From Leptoclinus maculatus (taxonomy: Eukaryota; Chordata; Actinopteri; Perciformes; Stichaeidae): a stretch of 64,000 nucleotides of DNA. The notes below the pieces were generated by a model that saw nothing but the letters and a program-made list of their open reading frames with translations, was not told the DNA's origin and searched no databases. Shown in pieces: positions 12,040-59,200 of this stretch. The DNA lies in the NCBI GenBank assembly GCA_032191485.1, contig JAVDOI010000003.1, forward strand, positions 17,872,649 through 17,936,648, read 5' to 3'. Position 1 is the first letter of the stretch. Each line of letters opens with the position of its first letter. The translations under genes were made by a program, and so were the position numbers.

Positions 12040-12429
12040 TCTGCACGCGCAAACAGGCGCAGTGACGTCATTGTGCGCATTTCCAACGAGTCGCTGCTGG
12101 TTTACACTGAGAGATAACAAACTGATAACTCGAGATGTTAGTTGAACTAAAACTTGGAGAGAGTCGTTTTAATAGCAGAGTGCATTCATTTAAAAACAAA
12201 CAATTAGTGTGAGAGCTTTCTGAAAACGACGTCATTGTTTAACGTGGCAGCCGCGTCCAACAGGTGGACCGGAGGAAACTTTTAACTCCACTACAAACAA
12301 CGGCAAAACAATCGCAGCCTGAATGGAATGAGCGCCATTCGGTGACCGCTGGCAGAAACTATTTGGCTAAAGATCAATAATTTCAATTAACAATTGTCGC
12401 AACTAGCTCTGCTTACAATTTACACTTAC
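12040..12429 (-). promoter_or_regulatory. CRE and paired GATA motifs next to the spectrin promoter
   Basis: A perfect TGACGTCA palindrome (12,063-12,070), AGATAA (12,112-12,117), TGATAA (12,123-12,128), a second GACGTCA at about 12,229, and CAGGTG at about 12,260 lie in CpG-containing sequence just 3' of the probable non-coding exon. Clustered GATA sites with an E-box are typical of red-cell gene enhancers. The motifs are seen in the sequence; any function is inference. Confidence 0.3.
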
Positions 12430-12860
12430 TTGCTTCTGGATGATATCCTGTCGGAAAGTGTTTATCTTGAGTCTTCTCCCTGCCAACAAACCAATTATAA
12501 TCCCATTGAAGCAGCGGGGGTCCTGGTCAGAGCGGACGGAGGTCTCCACACAGCGCGAGGAGGGCACGGTCCTGCACGGGGGGGACGAGGGAAAGGGGCT
12601 GTAGGCGCCGCGCGCTCCACGGTCATTCCCGAAATCCAGTGACTGACCCACCCTGCCGGGTTAAAAATAAAGTGGGCGCGCATACATGATCTGTGCGCGC
12701 AGGGGCCGGACATTCCTGACAAGAGCCGGTGACTCTAAATGGCAGAGACACTTGTGATCTGTGGTACACCACCCCGGACTCCACCCCGCCCCGGCCGGGC
12801 TCTAATCGCACACAAAACACCCACCGGGACCCCTCTCAGAAATGTCACCTCCACTGCTGC
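12430..12860 (-). promoter_or_regulatory. Probable main spectrin promoter and non-coding exon 1
   Basis: This GC-rich, CpG-rich block contains CACCC/GC-box sequence (about 12,768-12,800) and an AT element TTTATTTTTAA (12,659-12,670 on the transcript strand). On the minus strand a strong donor (CAA then GTAAGT) falls at 12,430/12,429, matching the need for an upstream untranslated exon implied by the acceptor at 7,842. The start site is not resolvable by eye. It could instead be an unrelated CpG island. Confidence 0.45.
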
Positions 12861-12936
12861 CTCTGCGTGCCATTCACAAGAGAACAGAGGCCTGCGCATG
12901 GAAACACGTCCTGGAGAAAGAGCGAGTTAAAACTGA

Positions 12937-13150
12937 CAGCAGTAGAAAGTAATTAAGTACATTTATTAAAGTGTTTTGAGGTACTTTACTTCAATGTTAT
13001 GCTACTTTATACCTCTATTTCACTGCATCTTATAAGGAAATATTTACTGTTTAGTGCATTACATGTATCTGACTGACACTTTTCAGATTAAGATTGAACT
13101 TTAAAAGAACATAGGCCTAATTGTATAAGATGTAAAGCATTGTTTAAATC
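12937..13150. mobile_element. Truncated hAT-like MITE relic
   Basis: Carries GCAGTAGAAAGTAATTAAGTACATTTA, then TTTTGAGGTACTTTACTTCAATG, GCTACTTTATACC and CTTTTCAGATTAAGAT, the left half of the same element as at 11,597. The right half is missing. The rest of the spectrin-stard9 interval (to about 13,685) contains only a poly-C run (13,390-13,404) and unremarkable sequence. Confidence 0.6.
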
Positions 13151-13684
13151 CTTGTCATGCAGGATTCATGTCTATGAGCTGTTAGCAGTTCCCCCAAAGA
13201 GTGAAATATTGGATAATCCTCTTTGGGCCTTTGATCGGATATTCAAATGAAACTATGTGATGTTGCATCAAAGAGAAGAGAAAAGTTACAAAAAGTAACA
13301 TGTCGGGTTTACATTCTGCCTAATAAAAACAAAATGTTATTTAAAAAAGGGGCACATTGCTTAGGATGAGGGACTTTGAGGAACAGCTCCCCCCCCCCCC
13401 CCCCACTTCACAAATATGAAGAACAAAAGCATTCAGAAAGTAAAATAGAGAAAGAAGATACAAATCTGAGAAAGCATTTTTTGGTCCTTGTTTCCGATAC
13501 TCTGTATCTTTAGTGCTGATCTCAATGTGTCTGAAGAACAGAGGTTCAAGACTTGAGCATACTTAGTCTGATTGCAAATGATTAAATGAAGGAATTTAAC
13601 GTTCTGATATACTGTTGACGCTTACGATAATTCTTGTACCAGGCCACACACACACACAGATGATTAAAAAAAATGCAAAACAAC

Positions 13685-15547
13685 AATTCACTTTAAATAT
13701 TTTATTGTATTCATATAAAACGGCCAAACACACGGGCCACATAACATCTTATTAGCATCAGGAAGCAGGATGTTTATAATAAAAAAATACACTTACAACA
13801 CATCGTGAAAACATAAATAACAATGTATATACATACAAATATATAGAAACACATCAAAAAAATAGATCAGTACAAAAAGCTGGGTATGTTCCTTCACTCT
13901 GTGTCTTCAGTATTTGTGTTTCTTTCTCTTTGGTTCCCCCGGGAACATCTTTAGTCACAATCTGATCGCTGCCAAAACAGTCGTGGACCTTCAACTACTG
14001 TAAATAATTATGGCTTCATATCGACGGCTGACTGAGCACAGTCCTGCCTTTGATCAGCGTCTGCATAGCTTCAACACTGTACAAACAAAAACAAAATCAC
14101 TTCTTAATATGGAACATTAATACAAAAAAAAAGGCATCAACAGTTTTGTGCAAGCGGCCGTAAACGCAGCGCCGTGCTCTCTGCTCCTAAAATATAATGA
14201 CCCCATCACAACTACAACACACGTTCAACAGCATTTTAAACAGAAGGCAAGAGGAACACAATAAATAGCACAGACTTCAAATACTTCAAAAAAAGGCTTT
14301 AAAACTGAGCGTATGCAGATTTGGGGTACCATATTGTGTCCATGTCTTAGTGCAGATTTAATAATGTATAAAAGGGAGGTTGGGGGTCAGCTACAGAGCA
14401 TCATCTCTAGATCTTCAGTATCTTGCTCAAGGACACTTCCGCAAGCCAGATGATCTGGCTACTTTGACTTTTTACATCCCAAAAGGTTCTCAACACCACC
14501 TCCCTGCTTTGCTACAAAACTGTTTGTAAAGGGTTTGGGTTCCTGTTGAGAGAGAGAGAGAGTGCTGCTGAGTGGTTTCAAATGATATTACAAATAACGG
14601 CTGAGGAGTAGCTAAATCATTCGTAGGATTCCTTCGATGCAACACATTACCATCCAACAGGGACCGCGCGGAGAGTATCGGGAGTAGCTGAACCTTCCTT
14701 CACTTCCTCCCCGGGGCTCTTAATGTTTTCTCTTATTGTTGTAACTAACATATACATCGCAAAGAGAGGCTGAAATAAAATACGCAGTGCCCGAGGAAAT
14801 ACGTACAAGTATGTGCTGTAACAAACCAGGGGTTAAACTGTGTTTGGATGTGGTTAACCCCAGCAGGACAACTCGGGTGTGGTAAAATAAACTCAACTGA
14901 CCGTCAAATACTTTCCCATGTATGTACACCTCAGTACTCCAGCTTTCAGTTTATATTCATATCTGGCAAACCCCCCCCCCCCCCCCCCCCTTCATCTATC
15001 CAAGTGGGCTGAAACAAAGCATTTCAGTCAACACAAATACGCATTGGAATCAGTGTAACCTTTGATTATCGGTTGATCGACTCTTTACATTTGATTTAAA
15101 AAGGTTTTCTAGCTATGATGTTGACTTTGACATATTAGTCGGTCCACTTTATTTCGTCACATTGATGAAGCGATTAGGTGGGGTAGCTTTGTAGCCTTGG
15201 ATAATTAATTATTAAAGCGGTCTAAAGCTTAAACGCAGTCCACTAAAGGTGTCGTGGCAAGTCATTCCCTTGGACTTGTAATTCATCTTTGGTACAATAG
15301 GATTGTTATTGTTGAATGCATTCATGTACATCGCAAATATAAAAATACAGTCTCAATATGTTATCAAAAAATACCTTTTTATATATAAATATATATAAAA
15401 AAAGCTGCTTAGACTTTGTGACTGGGAAACAATAGAACAGTGCTCTTGGAATAAAAAAAAAAAAAAGTCAAGTAAATTAATTTCAGGTGCAAATTCAAAA
15501 GACAGACTAACTCCGTGCTGGAGACAGTTCAGTCTAAGTGCTCACTG
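13685..15547 (-). other. stard9 3' UTR
   Basis: About 1.86 kb from the TAG at 15,548-15,550 to the signal at 13,701. No coding potential. The stretch includes a run of 20 C (14,971-14,990), which is G20 in the transcript, and AT-rich tracts near 15,375-15,410. The extent is inferred from the poly(A) signal; earlier cleavage sites are possible. Confidence 0.55.
13701..13706 (-). terminator. stard9 polyadenylation signal
   Basis: AATAAA on the minus strand, the last canonical signal before the intergenic DNA. Cleavage is expected at roughly 13,680-13,690. Confidence 0.55.
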
Positions 15548-50291
<34,744 letters not shown>

Positions 50292-50764
50292 CTGTACGAA
50301 CACAACTCTCTCAACAGTCGACTAACTCGGAGCTGGTGTACAACAGCAGCTCCCGTGTGGACATTGTCGAGTCTTCTTCCATGTTAATCCGATAAGAGTT
50401 CAAAGAGCGGGAGGTAACCGTCCAGCCAGCCGCTGTTCAAGTCACCTCTTCCCGGCTGAACGCGGGTTCAACCGCCCGCCGCGTCACAACTAACGTTCAA
50501 CTCTCAACCGGAGAAGTTAAACTTCCTGCTGGACATAAAGGGAGGAGAGATGCTCCTCCTACGACTCCTCCTACGACTCCATATTCAAATCCCCTCCTTA
50601 GTTATTACTTAAATCTACTATTGAAAGCGTTACACTGGAGATTACACTTTGTTTTGTTGGCTGATAACGATTTATAATCCGATTAGTGGATCGTTTCAGT
50701 GATACATTTTCCCGCCATTACGATATAATAAAATCAGTACAATGACAACACGAAAAAAGAACAT
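50292..50764 (-). promoter_or_regulatory. stard9 promoter / 5' UTR in the short cdan1-stard9 gap
   Basis: Fewer than 480 bp separate the stard9 ATG from the inferred cdan1 cleavage site. The half nearest the ATG is CpG-rich (about 50,400-50,520). TTTGAAT at 50,584-50,590 (minus strand) resembles a CHR element, which would fit cell-cycle control of a mitotic motor; this is inference. A 15-bp unit (CTCCTCCTACGACTC) is duplicated at about 50,550-50,580. Confidence 0.5.
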
Positions 50765-51595
50765 TTAAAAGCAGAATACTTCTTTATTATTTTTGTGGCA
50801 ACATAAAAAATATTTCAATTTAAAAAAGCAGCAGGGAATACAGCGAATACTCGTTCAACATGAACTAAAAACCAATCACAAACTGCAGTCTTGCATTCAT
50901 AGAACAAACATGCAATCACTAGTAGTGGCTGTCAAAGGCAGTGTGTGAAAGTGCTGTACTAAAATTAAGACTTTCTATGTTCTCTCCATAGTCCATTTTA
51001 TTACCAAGAGTTCCTTTAAAAACTATGGCTTGTCTGACAGAATACGTCATGTAAAAATTGGGAATATAATTGCATGTTTTAAAGAGTCTTTATGGTGACA
51101 CTGAAGTTACTCAGTTTGAGTCCTCGGCAGTTTGATGCTGACCCGCCTTACGTCTTTGCCAATTCTCTGCAATGGTCTCGACTGTTTGAAATGTTTCATC
51201 TACTGTTCTAGTATGTCCCCTCGGACACAATCATATATATATACCAGGTGTGCTTGCAGGAAAGTTTAACGGATCTAAAAAAAAGGTGTGTAATGGTGTC
51301 GTCCCCGAGCTACTTCTGACTGGCAGGGCTCTCTGGTTGTCACCTTAGCAAAAGAGCAGAGGGATTCATGAAAGGCTGCTGCCACTTCACAGGAGGAGAA
51401 CAAAAGTGTGAAGCTTGCAAAGCCTGTGCAGAGGCTGTGATGGGCTGTGCAAAAAAAAAAAAAAAGGTCAACAACAAGAAGTCACCAGATGATCTGTCTG
51501 TCTCTCTCCTGAATAACACACTGATAGATGCACATAAAACACAGTGTGGATAACAGAAAAAGATGCTGTGGGGACGCCGAGCAGTAATATTGTCG
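50765..51595 (-). other. cdan1 3' UTR
   Basis: From the TGA at 51,596-51,598 to the signal at 50,783. Non-coding; includes a 15-bp A run (51,451-51,465). Confidence 0.55.
50783..50788 (-). terminator. cdan1 polyadenylation signal
   Basis: AATAAA on the minus strand about 0.8 kb after the stop codon. Cleavage expected near 50,765. Confidence 0.55.
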
Positions 51596-53241
51596 TCATG
51601 TAGCTCCCTCTACTGTCTGTTGTGAGACCTGCAGTATATCCAAGTGGCTCTGCAACTCAGCCAGAGGCAAGGGGGGTTTAATGCTCTGTGACTGCAGCTG
51701 GAAATTCTCTATCAGCTCCTGAAATGACACGGAATTGAGAGAACAAAGTGAGCAAGAGGAACGAGTTGAAAGGGGGTCAAATCGCGAGCAAAAATAATGG
51801 ATTTCCAAGGAATAGAAGATGACAGGAATGCAGCGAACCCCCCCTCACCGCTGGCAAGGCCAAGTTGGTTAGCTTCTTCCAATGAGATACGACCTCTTCC
51901 TCGCTCAAGACGTGTCCGTCAACCAGCTTTCGAACCAGAAACAGGTAGTTCTTCCACTAAAAAGACACGGGAATGCATTACAAAAAGGTTAAATCTAACA
52001 AAACATGTCATCAAACATCTGTTTTGGAGGATGCTGGTGGCATAATGGTTCAAGTCAGGTCAGGGGCCTTTGTTGCAGGTCCTCTCTTTTTTTTTTTTTA
52101 AGTGTTTTGCACACCTGTTGCTTTAAATCCTTGACGTGCAATGCTTACAGGTGTACAGATGGCCGTGCGCATACAGTATGTAGTGAGGTATTTGAGGGGA
52201 ACAGCCTATGAACATATATAAAGGTAGACGTGGTTGTAGTAGCATCATTAAAACCTCAGTGTCGCTGGCCTTCAGCACCGCGGTGACGGTGAGCGGGGTG
52301 AAGAGCAGGTGGAGGGGGGCGGAGGAACAGCGGTCGTCTTGCCACAGCTCGGCAAGCTGCTCCAGCAGCGCTCTGACAGGAGGCTCTGATCCTGAACCAG
52401 GACCCGCAACAAGACCTTCACCCCCGCTGCACCCTGACGGAGACAGTACGGGCAGCTCTGCAGACACTGAGCAGACAGACACACACACACAACAGGTCTG
52501 TCACGCAGTACGTTAACCAGACTTTACGTCGCTATTAATGAGCTTATATCTAAACGGGGAACACATCGAGACATAGCTCCTCTGGTATTAGTCCATCATT
52601 CTTACCCAGCTTGCAGGCCAGCAGGACAGTCGAGTTCAGCAGCATCTGCTCCGACATCACAGTTGAGAACTAAGTGAAGCGAAAAGAAGAACAGAGTGTG
52701 ATGATGACTACTGGCAAAAAAAAAAATCGGTAAATCCACCACAAGTTTTGCAATTGTGTGCTTCCCGTACCTTTCTGCAGGCCAGCGTGTCGACCACTCT
52801 CTGCAGCAGCGTTTTCACCTGACAGCCGGTGAGCAGCTCCTCGACAGACAGGGGGCCTACTGCGATGCTCAGCAACTCCTAAATCAAGATTTCAGACAAG
52901 ACATAATCCATCTCTATTCCAGTAAGAGGTAAGCCAATTCTCTGCGTTTACATTTGCTTTCCTCAAAAGTGAATGTAAAGGGAAAGCTTCCTCCTATTCA
53001 TGCAGGCGTACCTTCATCTCGATGAGGATGTCAGAGGGCCGCGAAGCGCTGTGGTCGCAGTGCGGCGGGCAGGACGTCACTCTCTCGCCTCCTTGTTTCC
53101 TCTTGGGAGTGGTCGACGGCTCCTCCTTGGGGACCAGCTCGAGCGCGGCCCCCTCCGCGTCCCTCGAGTCCGGAGCCACCGGGCCGCCCACGGCCTTCAT
53201 CACACGATCACACCGGCTCTTCCACTCTCGTCTTATCAGGG
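51596..53241 (-). CDS. cdan1: cdan1 exons 23-28: C-terminal region
   Basis: Exons: 53012-53241, 52771-52878, 52606-52669, 52255-52466, 51849-51956, 51596-51718. Exon 23 begins ALIRREWKSRCDRVM and has a variable acidic/basic insert. Later exons are helical (VEELLTGCQVKTLLQRVVD, ALLEQLAELWQDD, WKNYLFLVRKLVDGH) and end in VEGAT with TGA. In human this C-terminal part binds CDIN1. The exon 26 donor (GTTTTA) is non-consensus at +3 to +6, but phase and homology carry through to exon 27. Confidence 0.9.
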
Positions 53242-56200
53242 CTGAGGAGAAAAACAGAGAGAAAATCTTAAGACGGATGTCCTCGGGGAACCTTAAATTC
53301 GTTTTTTTCCCTTTCATCTACAATGATGTTGTGTAACAAGATCTCAGCAGCGCCGAGAGCTGTAAGGATCTGGATCACACCAGAGCGATTGCATGTTCAC
53401 TTCATAACAGTATCATGTATCCTCGCATAGTTTTAGTGAGCAGAAAGATAAGACGTCCTTGCACAATTTAAATCCGTCCAGTGCAATAAGCCTGCAAAAA
53501 AACTGAATATTTAGAGTTTTACACTGAAACCCAGGCATTGTAACGGTGTTTTACTTTGGAGAACTAAATGCTTTCTCCCGCCTTCATGGAAGCCAGCAGC
53601 TATTATTCATCGTGGCATGAAAATCAATTTGCAGCGATATCAAAATATGGATCCACTGACCCGAGACGCAGATCCTCTTTTGGCCCAAACACCGACCGTG
53701 TTAAGCAGATCGGATTGAATACATGTTTGACAATGTTGCGTTTCTGCTCATTCAACATTCATTCAGTCACGGCGGGCCACCGACGACCCCTGACCTCCTT
53801 GCTGCCTTAAATATTAATGATTTCAAATTAAATGTGTGAAAAAAAAGATTCGATCACAGCTTGGTGTCGGCAAAAAATCCCAAGTTGAGGCGTGAATTAT
53901 TCAACACATTATTACAGAATGTCTGGTTTCAAGTTATAAACTACTTTGGAATCTATTTGGAATACAAATAACAAGCAACGACGACAACGTCTCATTGGCT
54001 GCACGTCTCACGCAACAACAAAGATTGGATCCTGCGTTGGAAAACAGATAGAAACACGAGCGGCTACCTGTGATGTTGGCGGAGAGCCAGCTGCAGGCTT
54101 TTTCTGTTGCGAGACGTTTGGTGATGTTTTCAGATGTGGTCAGGACCTAAAAAAAAAACAAAGGAAACAACAAAACACACAAGTTTCTTTTTAGTGTTTT
54201 TTCTTTACCGTTGGATGCGTTTGTGGGAATGATTTCTGCACGGGGATTTAAACAGGACGTACAGCAGGAGACGTCTCTTCGGAGAGCAGCATCCGTACGG
54301 CCTCTGGACTCTTCTCACAGCAGAATCTGAAAAATTCGAGATTACGGTGCGTGTTGAACCTCCAACAATCCACTGGTCACTCACTCACTCATACATGCAT
54401 ATGGACCAGGTGCTAATATCCTATTAAATCTACGGACTTGGAGGAAACACAGTGCTGCCGGCTGCTTGTAAAAAGATACACAAGTCATACCTGGTGGCTT
54501 TTGCCATGGCCTCCAATCCGGCGACACACAGCTGAGCACAGATGGAGTCGTTCAGCTTTGAAGGATTGGAGTTCGGCGACTTCAGACCATCTCGCAGCAT
54601 CTTCTCACCTCGCTCCACCAACTCACTCACTAATGTGGCCCTGGTGAGGATCCCCAAATAAGAGGGAGTGAACACACACACACACACACAAAGATAAACA
54701 AAGATGACATACAGTTCAGGTTTGATACACAGTCGCGAGCCTCTTAGGGAGGCAACCAACCAAAGTTGCAGGCTGATTAACTGCTATTCGAAGCAAAAAT
54801 AAAAAGGAAAGTGAAAGAAACAGTTCATTTAGAAATGCGTTCGTGCTTCTGTGCACTTCCGACACTCTGTGGCACTAACTTCATGTGCTTGACGGCGTTG
54901 GACCCAACTCTCTCAGCTACGAACTCCACGGTGCGACGCAACGACGGCGGCTGGTTGTGAAAGAAGGCTTGCTCGAGGTCCACCTGTCCACACGCGCAAG
55001 CGGTTTAAATACTCGCACAAAAGGGGCAACGCAAGAGACGTCGTCCCGTATTTCACTCCACCGGCCTCTCCCGTCGAACTCACCTGTAGCTTCTGCTGCG
55101 ACCGGTTAGCGGTCGGCGTGTCCTTCAGCTCGGCAGAAGTGGGAGTGATCTTGCGGATGATTCCTCCACTTTTGGCGGCGCTTCCGGACACGAAGGCAGC
55201 CAAGAGCTTACGGAACTCACCTATAAAAAAAACGAGGCAGAACGTCAAAACGCAGTTAATATGTGCATGTTGCTTTATGGCCCATTTGTGATCGAAGCTA
55301 TCCGGCTCCTGATTAACAGGGCGTTACCTCTTCTATAGAGGAAACTGTACAACTACAAAATGTAATTGTAAAAGACGGTGTTCCACGTTCCACTCACCAA
55401 GAAATGGACAACACGTGTAGAGAAGCTGCTGATCCACCAGAGGAATGCAGTCCTACAACATGTCAAGAGAAAGCTCAGTGTCAATGAGAAACCAGCATCA
55501 TTTTATGGACAAACAGCAACTTAAATGAATATTTGACTTACGAGCCCGGCAGCACTCGTGTTGCTGTCCTCCAGCTTGGCCACCTCAGTGAACTCATTGG
55601 TGAAGAAAATATCCTCAGGAATCACCGGGATCTACGCAAGTTCAGTTACATTTGACCGTTTTGTAAACTCCGTGCACTCTGCAGGTCGTGTTTTACAAAC
55701 TCAATCTACGATCAAATAACATCCACATAGTCGTGGTCTCACCTGGAAAAGCCAGCCCAACACAGACACCATCAGCAGCTTGTTCAGGTAACACATTTCT
55801 CCACATCTGGCCAGCAGCATTCTCCTACAAAGCACACAGAAGGAAATAAGAAACTCTGTGAGGACGCGTTTTTTTTTACGCTACAAGTTGAAGTAAACGG
55901 TGCGCAATCAAAAGTGCATTTATTTGACATTTTCCCACGGCTGTCCCTTCTTTAACACACGTTTGTGGAACAAATGTGCAGAAATGGAGACGGACCTGTA
56001 CAGGAGGAGCAGTTTGCCCAGCGCCGTCCTATAGCAGAGCAGGAGGGGACCAATGAAGTCCATCATGGAGAGGAACTCCACCAGCCAGGGCACGGTCAGG
56101 ATGGTGCGCCTCCTTCTCATGCTGTTACTCAGCACAGCGCAAACATCCAGCACCGGAACACTCTGAGGGATTCAAGAGATGAGAACACACATTTATTCAT

Positions 56201-59200
56201 TTATCTTAATTAGGGACATTTTAGAGTTTCCTTAATGAGATACAACACACCCACTGAGAGGAAAATAATCACTTAGCTTGGCTTTTATCTGCTCTATTTT
56301 AAGTAGTTTATAAACCTTTTTATTCCCTCACCTTGCTACGCAGGGCTATAGCAGTGTCCTGTATCTCCCTGGATGGTCTCTCAGACGTTTGGTAAGGCAG
56401 AAAGGAAATGAATCCCAGAAACTTCGCCAGAAGACGAGCGAGGAGCAGCACCGAGGTGAAGCGCTGCTTCTCATCCTGATGGAGCGGACAGACAAAAAGG
56501 TTCAGATAATGACTAACGGCGTGTTGGTCAGATTGGTCTTTTCTGAATCCGTTTGCAATGTTATGGACTATCCACGCTGAAACAAACTGACAATAACATC
56601 CCTTTTTGTCTGACTGTGAGGGCATACCTGCTGCTCCATGTCCCCGTCTCCGTCCTCCTCTACCTCCGCGATGGAAGCAGGAGGACTCAGGATGGACACC
56701 TCGTCCAGCTGGAGGAGCTGCTGGCACAGGCTGTCCTGCAGGTGCTGGTTCAGCTGGCAGCTGGTACACAATATGTTAGCTCACAGAGACTAAAAGCTTC
56801 TAGCTTCATATATATTATATATATATATATGATCTAGTGTAATTAGTATTTGCTTACCAGCTGGCCGTCTGCAGGAAATCCCTGAAGAACTCCTGGTGAC
56901 CAGGAAAGGATGGTGGAGGGCAGGGCCCGACGACTCCCTGAGGCTGGATGAGACGCTCCTCAAGACGCTTCAGACGCCCGAGGCTGTCGGCTCCCAGCAT
57001 GCCGAGCAGGTCCGCATCCGGAGTATCCCCGGGGGAGCTGTTCACGCGGGGGCCTTTACACGTCTACAAAACACACAGAAATGGATTTAGTGCACCAACT
57101 GTGTGCAAGGTGCCACTCTTCTGTTTGAAGGAGAAACGTTATCACTGTAGATAAAAGCCCAAGATCTGTAGTTTAGGTGAGAATGAGGTGCCAGTCTACC
57201 TGAACAAGCTGCTTCAGGAACAGACGAGCAAAATGGGAATGGTTTCCTGCAGAGGTCAGCTGACTCATCATTCCTCTAAAAGAAAAGAAATAGATCAGAT
57301 AAGATGCATCAGATAGAAACTATTTTTTAACTTTAAATAACACCTGCTCCACAAGCTATAAAAAGACTGAAAGTCAACTGGACTTGCCTTATCCTGTTGC
57401 CGAGAGCAGCGTCAAAGTTCCAGGCCTGCTCTTTGTGAAAGTCCTCCCATTCTCGTAACACCTCGTAAAAAATGTCCCTGAGAAAAGAGCAAAAAAACAA
57501 CAAATTGCAAAAGTGACGATTAAGTCTAATTCAGCAGTTTCTTGTAGTGCGGCGCCTGCAGCCCGGTTCTAATAATGAAATAGTTTTACTGGACACAAAT
57601 ACATTGTGGTATACCTCTGTTTTTTAAAGGTGTGGAAGGCCTTGTCGCTACCGAAGTTGGACCGGTTGTCAGTAGCAGGCTGGAACGGGACAGAGTGGAT
57701 GAAAGTGGAGACTGAAGGAGAGAGCTGGAACACATGGAGGAAGAAAAACACATCAACTAAACAGGAAGTAGACAGATTGTGTTAGTAGTTACTGTATTCT
57801 TTTTTTTTTTTAGAGCCCACTAAAACGTCTTGTTTTGTCCGAGCAACAGTCCGAAACCAAAACATATCCAACTTAATATAACGTAGCTCAAGGACAATTT
57901 GCCATTTATCCCTTTTGAGAAGCTGATACAGTAAAATATTTTGTATCTTTGCTTGAAAAACGACTCAAAAGATTAATAAACTATCAAAATAGGTGCAGAT
58001 TAATGTAATGCCGATCAACTAATCAGTGAATCAACCAGCTTTAAACACTATAATATAATAAAGATATAAATAAATCTGAAAACAAGTGCCGTCTTTAAAA
58101 AAAGCAGGATGTATTGGTACTAATATTTTATCATATTCAGTAACACTCGGCCACTAATGAGCATTCATGGCAGTACAACACAGTACGAGTGTGTTACCTT
58201 GGATGTGCTCCCCTCCTGGGCCTGAGTCAGACGGCCCCTGAGAGCCGGAGAGAAAGACGCCACCCGCTCGTTCTCCGCCAGTAGACGCAAGGTACACTTG
58301 TCCAAATGAGCCACCAACCTGCCAAAGAATACGTATTTAGGAATCAACTCAGGGAGACCGGATGAGCGGTATCACTTAATTAGGGAGCCATGTGCTTATG
58401 TATCACTGCTAGAATAAAACAACTCACTGAAACTGATTCTCCAGAACCTTCACCGCAAAATACACACAGTTGTGTATTTGTCTCAGGTAACATCTCTCCA
58501 GAATTTCTGAAAATGTGTAAAAAAAGGGGCTCAATATCCATTTTAATTCAAACAAAAAGTTGACAATCCTAATATTTTGATGTTATGTAGGACTAAAGTA
58601 AACAAACATACTGATTACACACCTGAATTCACTGCACACAAACTCTCCTGTTCATCGTCATCATGAGTGTGAGGGGATTGAGACGTTAGCAACTGCACCA
58701 CAAAGAAAAGCTCCAGGAAAATGTTTGGCACAAGGTTTTCTGTAAGACACGACAACACAAACAAATACATTTCCTTAAACTTTGGAGATCTTTAGAACCT
58801 TTCAGTTAAACAGTTTTCCTCCAAGTAGCACACTACCACCACCTTGTGGTCACTAACCAGAAATGCAGGTACAGTACAGCTCTGCTAGGAGATCCAGTTC
58901 CACAGAGAAGGTGACTTTGGATGGTTCGGGACAGGGTGTCTGCAGCTCTGGTGTAACTTTAGACCCAGTCCTCAGCCCTAACTTGGTGGGGGTGCACGGG
59001 TCCAGAGAGGACAGCAGAGGAGAGCCTACCTGCTGAGCTCGCTTTGTCCTAAAAAAAAAACAAGAAATCTCTGATTATGAAGCGACGGAGGTAAAATAAA
59101 GTTAACGTGTAGTGGAGCCAAAAACAGCAGAGGCCATCGTTAATAATGACGGGAAAATAAAGAAAGTATATATTGTGACATATACGTAGAAAACTGTAAA

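Larger units (their letters stand above)
7842..12429 (-). other. Spectrin 5' intron with repeats
   Basis: Probable first intron, between the non-coding exon ending near 12,430 and the acceptor at 7,842. It contains relics of dispersed fish repeats (8,045-8,210; 9,018-9,146; 9,805-10,172; 11,597-12,006), TG repeats (8,731-8,795; 10,941-10,977), and CpG-rich sequence toward its 5' end with a perfect CRE palindrome (12,063-12,070) and two GATA motifs (12,112-12,128). No coding exon recognised. Confidence 0.55.
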
